A DNA stretch of 64,000 nt from Arthrobacter sp. ISL-30. Lineage in GTDB: Bacteria > Actinomycetota > Actinomycetes > Actinomycetales > Micrococcaceae. The stretch is taken from NCBI RefSeq assembly GCF_018613855.1, contig NZ_JAGGPK010000022.1, forward strand, positions 1 through 64,000. Reading direction: 5' to 3'. Positions 49,545 to 59,000 of this stretch are shown in pieces. The stretch's first letter is position 1. Each line of letters begins with the position of its first letter. A program made the position numbers and the translations under genes. Under the pieces are notes generated by a model. That model worked only from the letters and a program-made list of their open reading frames with translations. It was not told the origin of the DNA and did not search any database.

Positions 49545-50357
49545 GTGGGTCATAGCCCTGCCGAGGTCACCGCGGTCGTTCCGGCCCGCAACGCAGAGCA
49601 CATGCTCCCGCGCTGTCTCGAGGCCCTGCGCCAGTCCGGTGTCGCCGAGATCATCGTGGTGGACGGATGCTCCACCGACCGCACCGTCGGCCTCGCCCTC
49701 GCGGCCGGCGCCCGGGTCCTGAGTGACGAGGGCCGCGGCCTGCCATGGGCCCGGACGCTCGGTGTGAAGAGCAGCAGCACCCGTTGGGTCCTGCTCGTCG
49801 ACTCCGACGTCGTGTTTGGGCCCACGGGGGTCGCCGACCTGCTCACGGAGCTGGTCGAGGGCGGTTACGACGCCCTCCAGGCCGGTCTGGAGAGTGTCGG
49901 TGGACCCGGCTACTGGGGGCAGGCGCTGGCACATCACCATCGCACCGGCCGCAGCCGCAACTGGTTCGGGCTCGTGGCGACGCTCGTCGACCGAGACCTG
50001 ATGCTGGGCGTGGGTTTCGACGACGCGTTCAAATCGGGGGAGGACATCGAGCTGCGTTGGCGGATGCGGGAGTCAGGGCTGCGAACGGCGGTGTCACGCC
50101 GGGTCGTCGTCGAACATCGTTTCGCCGCAGACGACTTCGACTTCGCGCTCGACCAGTTCCTCATGGATGGAACGGGACTGGGACGGATGATCCGCAAACA
50201 CGGCTGGCGCGGTGCGAGGTTGGCTCTGCTGCCCGCCGCCGCGGCAGTCCGGGGCAGCGCCTTGAGCCTCGCCGCGGGCCAGCCTCGCTGGCTGCGCTAC
50301 TACGTCGCCTTCTGCTGGTACAACTACGTGGGCCTGGCGAAGGGTGTTGCGTCGTGA
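49545..50357 (+). CDS. Family 2 glycosyltransferase
   Basis: A 270-residue GT-A enzyme. It starts VTAVVPARNAEHMLPRCLEA, has EIIVVDGCSTDRT and the DxD D86-S-D88, and an EDIELRWRMRE catalytic-base motif. GTG 49545 follows GGGGTGGGA. The C-terminus is hydrophobic and may touch the membrane. Its stop overlaps the flippase start (GTGA at 50354), the first of a series of 4-bp overlaps. Confidence 0.88.
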   Translation: MGHSPAEVTAVVPARNAEHMLPRCLEALRQSGVAEIIVVDGCSTDRTVGLALAAGARVLSDEGRGLPWARTLGVKSSSTRWVLLVDSDVVFGPTGVADLLTELVEGGYDALQAGLESVGGPGYWGQALAHHHRTGRSRNWFGLVATLVDRDLMLGVGFDDAFKSGEDIELRWRMRESGLRTAVSRRVVVEHRFAADDFDFALDQFLMDGTGLGRMIRKHGWRGARLALLPAAAAVRGSALSLAAGQPRWLRYYVAFCWYNYVGLAKGVAS

Positions 50358-51637
50358 GGACTAATCGGGAGACTGCTGTCATGGACCCCTCGACCGTCCG
50401 GCACTCCGCCCTGCGCAGCTCGCTCGGCCTCGTCGCGGGCAAGGCCGCCCAGACGGGCGCGGGTTTCGCCTTCTGGGTCGTGGCCGCGCACGCGACGTCC
50501 GACCGTGAGGTCGGACTCACCACGGCCGCGGTCTCGGCGGTGATGATCTGCACGCAGCTCGCGGTGCTGGGCGCCGGGTCGGCCGTGATCGTAGCGGTGG
50601 GGCGAGGGGAGCCGCCCGCGCGGGTGCTGGACGCGGCGTTCGCCATCGTGGGGGTAGCCGGCACCGTGCTGGCCCTCGGCTACCTCGTGCTGCATTCGGC
50701 TGTGGCGCCGGACACGGCCTCGGCATCGGTTCTCTTCTGGCTCACGTTCCCCGTGGCTGCCGTCACCGGCACCCTGGTCATCGTGCTGGACCAGGCGCTC
50801 GTGGCGTTGGGACACGGTGCCAGCGCGACCTTGAGGTACACGTTGGGCGGCGGGGTCTCACTCGGGGCTGCAGCGTTTGTGGCCTGGCAGGCGCACGGCG
50901 CCCCCGCCGAGGTACTGATGGCCTGCTGGACCCTCGGAGCGACCGTGGCGTTCGTCGTTGGTGTGGTCCAGCTGCGAAGACTGGTTGGCTACCGGCCGCG
51001 ACCGTCCTTGCGCTTGGCGCGCGGCCGTCCACTGCTGGCGCTGGGTATTCCGCACCAGCTCCTCACCCTCACCGAGCGCGCCCCCGGGCTGGTGCTGCCG
51101 CTCCTGCTCGCGCACATGGTGGCGCCGGAGGCCGCTGCCTACTGGTATCCCGCATGGATGATGGCCTGGGCCGCCTACAACGCTCCGGTGCTGATGGGGA
51201 TCGTTCAGTTCTCCGAGGGTGTCCGCGACGCGGACCGCCTGGTGTCAACCACATGGGCGAGTCTCCGTTGGTCGCTCGCTGTAGGAGGTCTGGCTGCCGC
51301 CGTCCTCGTCCTCCTCGCTCACCCGCTGCTCAGTCTGCTGGGCGAGCGGTACGCCGACTCGTCCGCCGGCGCTCTGCGGTGGTTGGCGGCCGGACTGGTG
51401 CCGTACGCGGTGCTGCAGGCCTACAACGCCGTGTGCCGGGCCCGCGGTCACTACGCGGAGGCGATCGTGGTCGGCGTGACGCTCGGAGTCGCCCTCTGCG
51501 CCTCAGCGCTGTTGGCCGCCGGCAGGGGCGCCAGCGACATGGCCCTTGCGTGGCTGGTGGTGCTCTCCATCGGGGCCGCGGCGGTCGGCCTCCGGCTGGT
51601 CGCCGTCCTCCGGCGCGTCTCGCGGGACACGCCATGA
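50354..51637 (+). CDS. Wzx-like polysaccharide flippase
   Basis: A 427-residue membrane protein with 12-14 helices, of the MOP/polysaccharide-transport type. It begins with SALRSSLGLVAGKAAQTGAG, the usual first helix of this group. It would flip a lipid-linked oligosaccharide to the outer face. GTG 50354 overlaps the GT2 stop; an ATG 27 bp later is an alternative start. Very high GC and Ala/Leu/Val richness are shared by the neighbouring genes. Confidence 0.8.
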   Translation: MRTNRETAVMDPSTVRHSALRSSLGLVAGKAAQTGAGFAFWVVAAHATSDREVGLTTAAVSAVMICTQLAVLGAGSAVIVAVGRGEPPARVLDAAFAIVGVAGTVLALGYLVLHSAVAPDTASASVLFWLTFPVAAVTGTLVIVLDQALVALGHGASATLRYTLGGGVSLGAAAFVAWQAHGAPAEVLMACWTLGATVAFVVGVVQLRRLVGYRPRPSLRLARGRPLLALGIPHQLLTLTERAPGLVLPLLLAHMVAPEAAAYWYPAWMMAWAAYNAPVLMGIVQFSEGVRDADRLVSTTWASLRWSLAVGGLAAAVLVLLAHPLLSLLGERYADSSAGALRWLAAGLVPYAVLQAYNAVCRARGHYAEAIVVGVTLGVALCASALLAAGRGASDMALAWLVVLSIGAAAVGLRLVAVLRRVSRDTP

Positions 51638-53445
51638 CCGGCACGCTCGAAGCGACCACCCGCACCCAGGGACGCTGGAAGCCTCGTGACGTGTGGTGCG
51701 CACTGGCGGGAGTCGTGTCGCTGGCGCTTGCCGCGGGGGCCGCCTCCACGGTGGCCGTGCCCGTGGACAGTGACCTGGGGCTCGTCGCCGTGCTGCCCTA
51801 CCCGTTCTGGGTGGGGGTCCTGCTTCTGAACGTCGCCTTCGTCGTTGCGCTGCGGGGGGATGCCGCGGGCCCGGCCCGCCGCCCGGTCATGATGTGGCTG
51901 GTCGTGGTGCTCGTGCTCGTGCTCTTCGGGACCGCAGCCTTCGCGACGGACGTACCCCGGGGTGAGGTCGCGTTCCGTCATCTCGGCGTCGCCGACGCCC
52001 TCTCGGGCATTCAGGGGATCGACCCGGACATCGACGGATACTTCAACTGGCCGGGTTTCTTCGCCCTCCTGGCGACGGTGCTCCGGGCGACCGGTCTCGA
52101 CCCGGTGGCCGTTGCCCTGTGGGCACCGGTGCTCAACATGGGTCTGTGGCTCGCTGCCCTGGGCGTGCTGATGCGCTACCTGACTAGCGATCCGCGACGG
52201 CGCTGGCTCGCGCTCTGGCTCTTCTGCCTCGGCAACTGGCATGACCAGGACTACCTCTCTCCCCAGGCCTTCGGCTTCTTCCTTTACCTCGTCGTGGTGG
52301 CGTTGCTCCTAGGCCCGTTGGCCGCGCGCCCCCCCGAGATCCGCGGCTTCAGACGCGCGGACCTGGCGGCGAGGTGGCGAGGGCGGTTACCCGCCGAGTC
52401 CCGGCCGGGGCACCGGGTGAGTGCCCTCGTGGTGACCCTCTTGCTCATCGCGGTCATCTGCGCGAGCCATCAGCTGACGCCGTTCACGGTGCTCATCACC
52501 ATCACCGCTCTCACCCTGAGCGGACGTGTCTGGCCCAGCCGGCTGCCCCTGATCACCGTAGTCGTGCTGTCGCTCTGGCTCGCGTACCCCGCGAGTACAT
52601 ACCTCCTCGGGCACCCACCCCTGGCGGACGCAGGACTGCAGGCTGCGACCGAGGCGAACGTAGTCGACCGCGTGAGCGGGACCGCCGGGCACGTGCTCGT
52701 GGTGCAGGTCCGGGTGGTTCTCACCCTCCTGCTGTGGGCACTCGCCGCGGTCGGGGCCGTGCGCGACTGGCGCAGAGGGCGTCTCGACATCCGGGTAGTC
52801 CTCCTCGCCGTCACCCCACTGCTGCTCTTCCCCGCGCAGGTGTACGGCGGGGAGATGCTCATCCGCGTCTCGCTGTTCGCGCTGCCCTTCATCGCATTGC
52901 AGGCGTGCTCGGTCCTGCTTCCCACGGACGGCAGCACACGCCCCTCTGCCCTTGCCGCGGGGGGCAGCACACGCCCCTCTCCCCTTGCCGCAGGGGGCGT
53001 TGCGCTCACCTGCATCCTGCTGGCCGTGATGACCGTGACTGGCCGGTTCGGGAACGCCCGGTTCGACGTCTTCACCGACGGTGAGATCGCCGCCGTCGCC
53101 GCCGCGCAGCGTCTCGCGCCCCCTGGCTCTACGATCATTTCGGCTGCACATCCGACGCCGTGGCGCAGTGAGGCCTACCTCGAACACCGGTACCGGACGA
53201 TCGACGACCTGTGTCGGTCCGACTTGTCGACGGCGACGTGCGGCCCACTCGTCTACGACTACGCCCGGCAAAACCCTCCCGGTGCCGTCGTGCTGCTCAC
53301 GCGCTCGTCGGAGGCGAGTCTCGTGGTCCAGGGCACCAGCAGCGCTGGCGGCTTAGCCGAGCTGGAGGAGTGGCTGGGCGCGCAGGACGGCGTGGAGCTC
53401 GCATTCAGCAACGAAGATGCACGCGCTTACCGGGTGACGCCATGA
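51634..53445 (+). CDS. Large polytopic membrane protein, probable glycosyltransferase or polymerase
   Basis: A 603-residue protein with about eleven membrane helices in residues 25-470 and a soluble C-terminal domain of ~130 residues (FDVFTDGEIAAVAAAQRLAP onward). A loop carrying DIDGYFNWPGFFALLA follows an early helix, and GNWHDQDYLSPQAFGFFLY occurs mid-protein; both look like substrate-facing loops of GT-C enzymes. Between the helices and the C-terminal domain is an 11-residue tandem repeat (GSTRPSALAAG, GSTRPSPLAAG). It starts with ATGA overlapping the flippase stop. No named family is certain. Confidence 0.7.
   Translation: MTGTLEATTRTQGRWKPRDVWCALAGVVSLALAAGAASTVAVPVDSDLGLVAVLPYPFWVGVLLLNVAFVVALRGDAAGPARRPVMMWLVVVLVLVLFGTAAFATDVPRGEVAFRHLGVADALSGIQGIDPDIDGYFNWPGFFALLATVLRATGLDPVAVALWAPVLNMGLWLAALGVLMRYLTSDPRRRWLALWLFCLGNWHDQDYLSPQAFGFFLYLVVVALLLGPLAARPPEIRGFRRADLAARWRGRLPAESRPGHRVSALVVTLLLIAVICASHQLTPFTVLITITALTLSGRVWPSRLPLITVVVLSLWLAYPASTYLLGHPPLADAGLQAATEANVVDRVSGTAGHVLVVQVRVVLTLLLWALAAVGAVRDWRRGRLDIRVVLLAVTPLLLFPAQVYGGEMLIRVSLFALPFIALQACSVLLPTDGSTRPSALAAGGSTRPSPLAAGGVALTCILLAVMTVTGRFGNARFDVFTDGEIAAVAAAQRLAPPGSTIISAAHPTPWRSEAYLEHRYRTIDDLCRSDLSTATCGPLVYDYARQNPPGAVVLLTRSSEASLVVQGTSSAGGLAELEEWLGAQDGVELAFSNEDARAYRVTP
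52930..52995 (+). repeat. 33-bp tandem repeat within the membrane protein gene
   Basis: Two copies (52930-52962 and 52963-52995) differ at only a few positions and keep the reading frame. They encode a Gly/Ser/Thr/Arg/Pro linker, which looks like a slippage-generated length variant. Confidence 0.85.
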
Positions 53446-53789
53446 GCGCGCGCGTCAGCCGACCCACCGTGGCGCTCGGTCTCGCGGCCGTCGCGCTGTC
53501 GCTGGTGACGCTCGTCGGGCTGCCGACACCGCTGCAGGCGATCGCCGCGATAGCTGTCCTCGTCCTGCTCCCGGGCCAGGCGCTGGCCCGACTCACGCCG
53601 GTGGACGACCTCGCGCTCGGCGCACTGCTCGTCTTGGCGCTCGGCCTCGCCGCGCTCACGGCGGTGTCCGCGGCGATGTTCTACCTCGCTGTGTGGTCTT
53701 GGCAGGCGTGCGTCGTCACGATGGGCGTCATCACAGTCCTTGCGTGCATAGCACGCGCACGGCAGGACACACGGCAGGAGGCATCATGA
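53442..53789 (+). CDS. Small membrane protein (115 residues)
   Basis: Four hydrophobic stretches (residues about 9-26, 31-48, 58-84 and 86-103) leave almost no soluble part. The start overlaps the previous stop (ATGA at 53442). It resembles the N-terminal membrane part of DUF1616-like glycan-locus proteins, but the match is weak. It is probably a subunit or accessory of the adjacent large membrane protein. Confidence 0.7.
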   Translation: MSARVSRPTVALGLAAVALSLVTLVGLPTPLQAIAAIAVLVLLPGQALARLTPVDDLALGALLVLALGLAALTAVSAAMFYLAVWSWQACVVTMGVITVLACIARARQDTRQEAS

Positions 53790-53992
53790 TGATCGACCTG
53801 GCGGGACTGCTCGCGACTGCCGCCCTGCTCGTCACCCTCGTCGCGCTCGAGGTCCGACGCGCGGGACCAGACACCGGGCAGCCCACACGCAAGAGGCTCC
53901 TCGACCGAACGGCGAACCGCTGGGTTGTCGCCGTCATGTGGACGATGTACCTGCTCCTCTTCCTTCCACGCGTGCTGGGACTGCTTACGTGA
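53786..53992 (+). CDS. Small two-helix membrane protein (68 residues)
   Basis: Helix one (LAGLLATAALLVTLVALEV) and helix two (WVVAVMWTMYLLLFLPRVLGLL) flank a basic loop with PTRKRLLDRTANR. Start and stop overlap both neighbours by 4 bp, which argues that it is truly translated. I do not recognise a family. Confidence 0.7.
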   Translation: MMIDLAGLLATAALLVTLVALEVRRAGPDTGQPTRKRLLDRTANRWVVAVMWTMYLLLFLPRVLGLLT

Positions 53993-55041
53993 GCCGCGCG
54001 GCACGGTGGTGGCTCCTCAGCGATCTCCACCTGGGCGTGTCGGACGACGACCCCCGGTGCCCCGGCAGAGTGCTGCCCGAGTTCCTGCGCCGCGAGGTGC
54101 TCGCAGCCTCCGGTCCGCAGCAGCACGTCGCCTTCGTCGGTGACACGTTCGAGCTGGTCGGGTTCGGCGAGGACGAGAGCCTGGCCCGGCTCGAGTCCAT
54201 CCTCGCCCGCCACCTCGACACGTTCCGGGCCCTGGAGGCCTGTGCGGCGCGCGGCGTGCAACTGCACTTCTTGTGCGGCAACCATGACGTGGAGCTGGCC
54301 CGGCACTCGGTTGCCGCCCGCCTGTCGGCGCTGCTGTCACCCGTCGAGCCGACGCGGGTCCGGGTGTACCCGTGGTTCCTGCACGTTCCCCAGGTGCTCG
54401 TGGCCGAGCACGGGCACCAGCACCACGCGCTGCATCGGATGCCCGAGGTACTCCGCGCGGCGGTCAACGGCAGCGACGAGCTGGACCTACCACCGCTCGC
54501 CGCATGGAATGCCCATCCGTCGAGGTCGCGCCTGAGCCGTGCTGGGGCCGTTGCCCGGGCCTGCCTGGCGTCCGAGCGGGCGGAACGCCGCGTCCGGAAG
54601 CTCGCGTACGACGAGCTGTTGCAGGCCGAGTCAAAGCGGCTCGCGCTCGACGGCGTGGCCGTTCGGGACCTGGCGCGTCTGTCCCGGTTCCGGACGGTGT
54701 CGGCGCTCCCGGTCGCCGCGACTCGCATGGTGCTCGCGGCCGCCGGGCGCAGAGTCACCGGCGAGGAGGCTCCTGCTGCAGCGGGCCGGTTCGCACGTAC
54801 CCTCGAGGCGCACGGTTCCGGGGTGGCCTGGTACGTCTCGGGCCACACCCACCGGGCCCTCGAGTCGACGCTCGAAGCGTGCCCCACCCGGTATGTCAAC
54901 ACTGGCACGTGGTGTTCGGACGTCCGCGGTCGCGGACCTGACCAGTCGGACCGTCGGGCGTTCCCGTACGCCGTCGTCAACGTCGCCCGTGACGGCGCCA
55001 CGAGCGGCGGGCTGCGGTACTGGCGTCCGGACGGTGGCTGA
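53989..55041 (+). CDS. Calcineurin-like metallophosphoesterase
   Basis: A 350-residue enzyme with all metal-binding motifs: SDLHLG (D12, H14), GDTFE (D52), GNHD (98-100), HGHQH (141-145) and SGHTH (about 283-287). The layout resembles UDP-2,3-diacylglucosamine pyrophosphatases (LpxH-like), but actinobacteria make no lipid A. In this context it may cleave a nucleotide-sugar or a lipid-pyrophosphate. GTG 53989 overlaps the preceding stop. Confidence 0.85.
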   Translation: MSRAARWWLLSDLHLGVSDDDPRCPGRVLPEFLRREVLAASGPQQHVAFVGDTFELVGFGEDESLARLESILARHLDTFRALEACAARGVQLHFLCGNHDVELARHSVAARLSALLSPVEPTRVRVYPWFLHVPQVLVAEHGHQHHALHRMPEVLRAAVNGSDELDLPPLAAWNAHPSRSRLSRAGAVARACLASERAERRVRKLAYDELLQAESKRLALDGVAVRDLARLSRFRTVSALPVAATRMVLAAAGRRVTGEEAPAAAGRFARTLEAHGSGVAWYVSGHTHRALESTLEACPTRYVNTGTWCSDVRGRGPDQSDRRAFPYAVVNVARDGATSGGLRYWRPDGG

Positions 55042-55357
55042 GCCGTACCGGTGTCAGTGCACCGGCCGGGCGGGCTGCACGGGCGCGTGCAAGGATTGGG
55101 CGGCGGGCCGCCGATCACGCGGGGAACCAGACGTGCGCCAGAGCCTGGCGCACGAGCACTTTCCGTGTGAGCCGGGCATCTCGCCGCTGGCGGCGAGCGA
55201 GGCAGCCTCCCCTGGCGTCACCCAGCACAGGTCCAGGTGTAGTTCCCATGCAGGTTATGAACAGCGTGGCGTGAACTTCGCCATTCATACCTCATCCGGG
55301 ATTCATTATTTCACTGCACCTCGAGACACCGCGAGGGATCGTGAGGCTCGCCCTTGA
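55034..55357 (+). CDS. Possible truncated Cys-rich small protein
   Basis: A GTG 8 bp inside the metallophosphoesterase end opens a 107-codon frame beginning VAEPYRCQCTGRAGCTGACK, with four cysteines in 13 residues. The first ~55 codons keep the very high GC of the upstream genes. After about 55220 the composition drops and the sequence looks like unrelated spacer. It may be the 5' remnant of an eighth island gene cut off by the IS event, or chance. Confidence 0.35.
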   Translation: MAEPYRCQCTGRAGCTGACKDWAAGRRSRGEPDVRQSLAHEHFPCEPGISPLAASEAASPGVTQHRSRCSSHAGYEQRGVNFAIHTSSGIHYFTAPRDTARDREARP

Positions 55358-55599
55358 CCAAGGGCCCGCCGAGCAATGCGCATCTGCCAGTGTCAGCATT
55401 ACCCCGCGATGGGGAGGCAATCAGGCTGACCCAGGTTGTCCGGTTGGTCTTAGGCGAACCTGGACTAATGTGGCTCGACTTAAGACGCGACGGCATTCCT
55501 ACTCTGCGCATCAACTCGCAAGAGCCGGAAAGACGCGAGACTGGGCTGCCTAGGAAATTTCGGACAGCGGATTTGTTGGTTTTCTACGCTCCCATGGCT

Positions 55600-55910
55600 G
55601 GCTGCTTGTAACTGTAATGGACCTTGTTGGGGGTACCGGTAACCGAGCGCCGAATGCTGGCGCCGGCTGTTGTAGAAGCCCTCAATGTAGCGGATAACGT
55701 CGCGCCTGGCCTGGGCCTCGTGGTTTCGGCGGCATCTCGCAGTGCCTTCTCTACGAGCTGAGCGCGCATGTGCCCGTCGATGGCCCAGCCCACGGCCTTC
55801 TTTGAGTAGCAGTCGATCACAGTGGCCAAGTAAACGAATCCTTGCCAGGTATGGATGTACGTGATGTCCCCGACGAACTTGTTTCGGCCAAGATCTCACA
55901 AAGCTGTCTC
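55600..55910 (-). mobile_element. Internally deleted IS3-family transposase remnant
   Basis: On the minus strand, GRNKFVGDITYIHTWQGFVY and LATVIDCYSKKAVGWAIDGH belong to the DDE integrase core of IS3-type OrfB. After KALRDAAETT the sequence jumps, in another frame, to the C-terminal ARRDVIRYIEGFYNSRRQHS and ALGY. Around 300 bp with the second catalytic Asp is missing, so it is dead. No terminal repeats are evident. It lies at the convergence point of the two island halves. Confidence 0.85.
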
Positions 55911-56030
55911 CATCGCCGACGTTCTGCTCAGCCTCACCGGGCCGGACGACTTCCTTCGCTGACTCGCCCACTTCGCCAGCACATCGAACCAGCGGGTCTG
56001 GGCTTACCGACTGCAGGCGGACAAGGCAGT
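55911..56030. other. Spacer between IS remnant and terminator
   Basis: I see no gene or repeat in this spacer; its composition is intermediate. Confidence 0.5.
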
Positions 56031-56064
56031 GCCGGGACTGCATCCTTATGGATGCAGTCCCGGC
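56031..56064 (-). terminator. Strong hairpin after the secreted repeat protein gene
   Basis: A perfect 15-bp stem, GCCGGGACTGCATCC/GGATGCAGTCCCGGC, with a 4-nt loop, 25 bp beyond the stop on the minus strand. There is no good T tract, so it may act as an mRNA 3' stabiliser or a weak terminator. Confidence 0.65.
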
Positions 56065-56089
56065 CAGCCCAGTCCTCTTCCTGCCTGAC

Positions 56090-59000
56090 CTAGCGCAGGG
56101 TGAGCACCAGCGTGGGTGCGAGCGTGCTGCCGGCTTCCTTGGAGTTGAGGTCCAGGCCGTCGCTGCTGCTGGAGTCCATGCCAAGGGTGAGGTGTTGGCC
56201 GGGCTCGCCGGTCAGGCCGCTGACCGTCAGCTGAACGCTGTAGCTGGTGTTTTTCGCTGTCGGGCCGAGCGTGGCGATGCTGGTGCCGAGCGCCGGACGG
56301 TTGTCGTACGTGATCCCAGTCTCGGTCCAGCTGTCGTCATTAGCGTTCAGAAGGGGCTTGACGTTCTGCGTACCCGTTGACCCACTCCCGGCGCTGTGCA
56401 GCTGCAACGTCGCGCTTTCCAGCGTCCTGCCCGCATACGCCGACAGATCGAACTTCAAGTACGTGACCGTCACCGGGCTGTTGTCCACACCCAACACGGT
56501 ACTCGTGCCGAAATTCGTCGCCGCCGATGTCCCGCTTAACACGTAGCTGTCAGCGGTGGCCGTGAGCGTGACGGTCTCCGGCGTACCGCCGCCCGCGGAG
56601 GCCGTGGTGAAGGTCCAGGTCTTGTCCGCCGCCAAGGCGTTCCCGGCAGCATCCTTCACCCCACTGGAGCCGCCCTTGATGGTCGCGGTGTACTTCGTAC
56701 CCGCCGCCAGATCCGTATCCGGGTTCAACGTCGCCACCGTGCCGTTGTACGTCACATCGGCTGTCACCGGCGTCGTCGTCCCCTCCTTCGTCAACGTGAA
56801 CGTGGTCGGCGTGACCGTCGACAGATCCATCGCTTCCGAGAAGGTTCCCGTTACATTCGCGGTCACCGCCACATCACGCGCATCAGCAGCCGGAGATGTC
56901 TCCGTCACCGTCGGAGCCGTCGTATCACCGGCGCCCGCGGAGGCCGTGGTGAAGGTCCAGGTCTTGTCCGCCGCCAAGGCGTTCCCGGCGGCATCCTTCA
57001 CCCCACTGGAGCCGCCCTTGATGGTCGCGGTGTACTTCGTACCCGCTGCCAGGTCCGTATCCGGGTTCAACGTCGCCACCGTGCCGTTGTACGTCACATC
57101 GGCTGTCACCGGCGTCGTCGTCCCCTCCTTCGTCAACGTGAACGTGGTCGGCGTGACCGTCGACGGATTCATCGCTTCCGAGAAGGTTCCCGTTACATTC
57201 GCGGTCACCGCCACATCACGCGCATCAGCAGCCGGAGATGTCTCCGTCACCGTCGGAGCCGTCGTATCACCGACGCTACCGCCGCCGCTCACCGTGAGCA
57301 CCAGCTTGGGTGCGACGGTGCTGCCGGCCTCCTTGGAGTTGAGGTCCAGGCCGTCGCTGCTGATGGAGTCCATGCCCAGTGAGAGCTGTTGGCCGAGCTC
57401 ACCGGTCAGGCCGCTGACTGTCAGCTGAACGTTGTAGTTGGTGTTGGTCGTTGTCGGGCCGAGCGTGCCGATGCTGGTGCCGAGCGCCGGACGGATGCTG
57501 TACGTGATCCCGCCCTCGGTCCAGCTGTCGTCATTAGCGTTCAGAAGGGGCTTGACGTTCTGCTTACCGGTTGACCCACTCCCGGCGCTGCGCAGCTGCA
57601 ACGTCGCACTCTCCAGCGTCCTACCCGCATACGCCGACAGGTCGAACTTCAAGTACGTGACCTCCACCGGGCTGAAGTCCACACCCAACAAGATACTCGT
57701 GCCAAAGTTCGTCCCCGCCGCCCCGCTCGCGTTCGACACATAGCTGTCAGCGGTGGCCGTGAGCGTGACGGTCTCGGGCGTGCCGCCCGGGGGCGCTGTG
57801 GTGAAGGTCCACGTCGTGTCCGCCGCCAACGCGTTCCCGGCAGCATCCTTCACTCCACTGGAGCCGCCCTTGATCGTCGCGGTGTACTTCGTATTGGCCG
57901 CCAGGTCCGTACCCGGGTTCAACGTCGCAACCGTGCCGTCGTACGTCACAACGGCTGTCACCGGCGTCGTCGTCCCCTCCTTCGTCAACGTGAATGTGTT
58001 CGACGTGACCGTCGACGCATCCATCGCCTCCGAGAACGATCCCGTCACATTCGTTGCCAGCGCCACACCCGTCGCACCAGCAACCGGAGACGTACCCGTC
58101 ACCGTCGGAGCCGTCGTATCGCTGGGGGCGGCGGAGGCCGTGGTGAAGGTCCAGGTCTTGTCCGACGCCAACGCGTTACCGGCAACATCCTTCACCCCAC
58201 CGGAGCCGCCCCTGATGGTCGCCGTGTACGTCGTACCCGCTGCCAGGTCCGCATCCGGGTTCAACGTCGCAACCTTGTCCGTGGGGTTGTACGTCACAGC
58301 GGCCGCCACCGTCCTCACCGGCGTCGTCACCGTCTGCAACGTGAATGTGGCCGACGTGACAGTCGACGGATCCATCGCCTCCGAGAATGACCCCGTCACA
58401 TTCGCGGTCACCGCCACACCCGTCGCACCAGCAACGGGAGACGTACCCGTCACCACCGGAGCCGTCGTATCACCGCCGCCGCCGCCACCACCACCGCTGC
58501 TGGGGTCGTAAAAGTGCCAGTACCGGCTTGTGGCGTTCACATCGGCGAGCACCAGCAGGCCGCTGTTGGCCGTGCCCCGCGCCGCAGTGTTGAGGTTCTG
58601 CTTCGTCGACGTCACGTTGTGGACATACTGGTCGGCGTCAACAATACGAGCCGTCTTCGTGGTGGTGAAGCTGATCTTGTCCAGCCCCGTGGATTTCTCG
58701 TAGATCGCACCCCCCGAACTGGTGCAGACACCAGCGTTCGTCGTGCCACTCGGCTTGGGATAGGTTGCGAAGGTACGCAGCTTCTTTGGAGTCGTACTCT
58801 CGTCAATCAAGACGATCACCCGGTTGGGGCACTCCGCCACAGTCGCGATCGTGTGCGCCGACCACGTCGTACCATTCAATGCCAACAGCTGGATCAGCGG
58901 CTGGGACGCGGACGTGAACGACGTCTTAATAGCGGCGAAAACTTGACCCTCCGAGGAGTCCAGCCACTTCAAGTTCATATGGTCATCACCGCTGCGCTGC

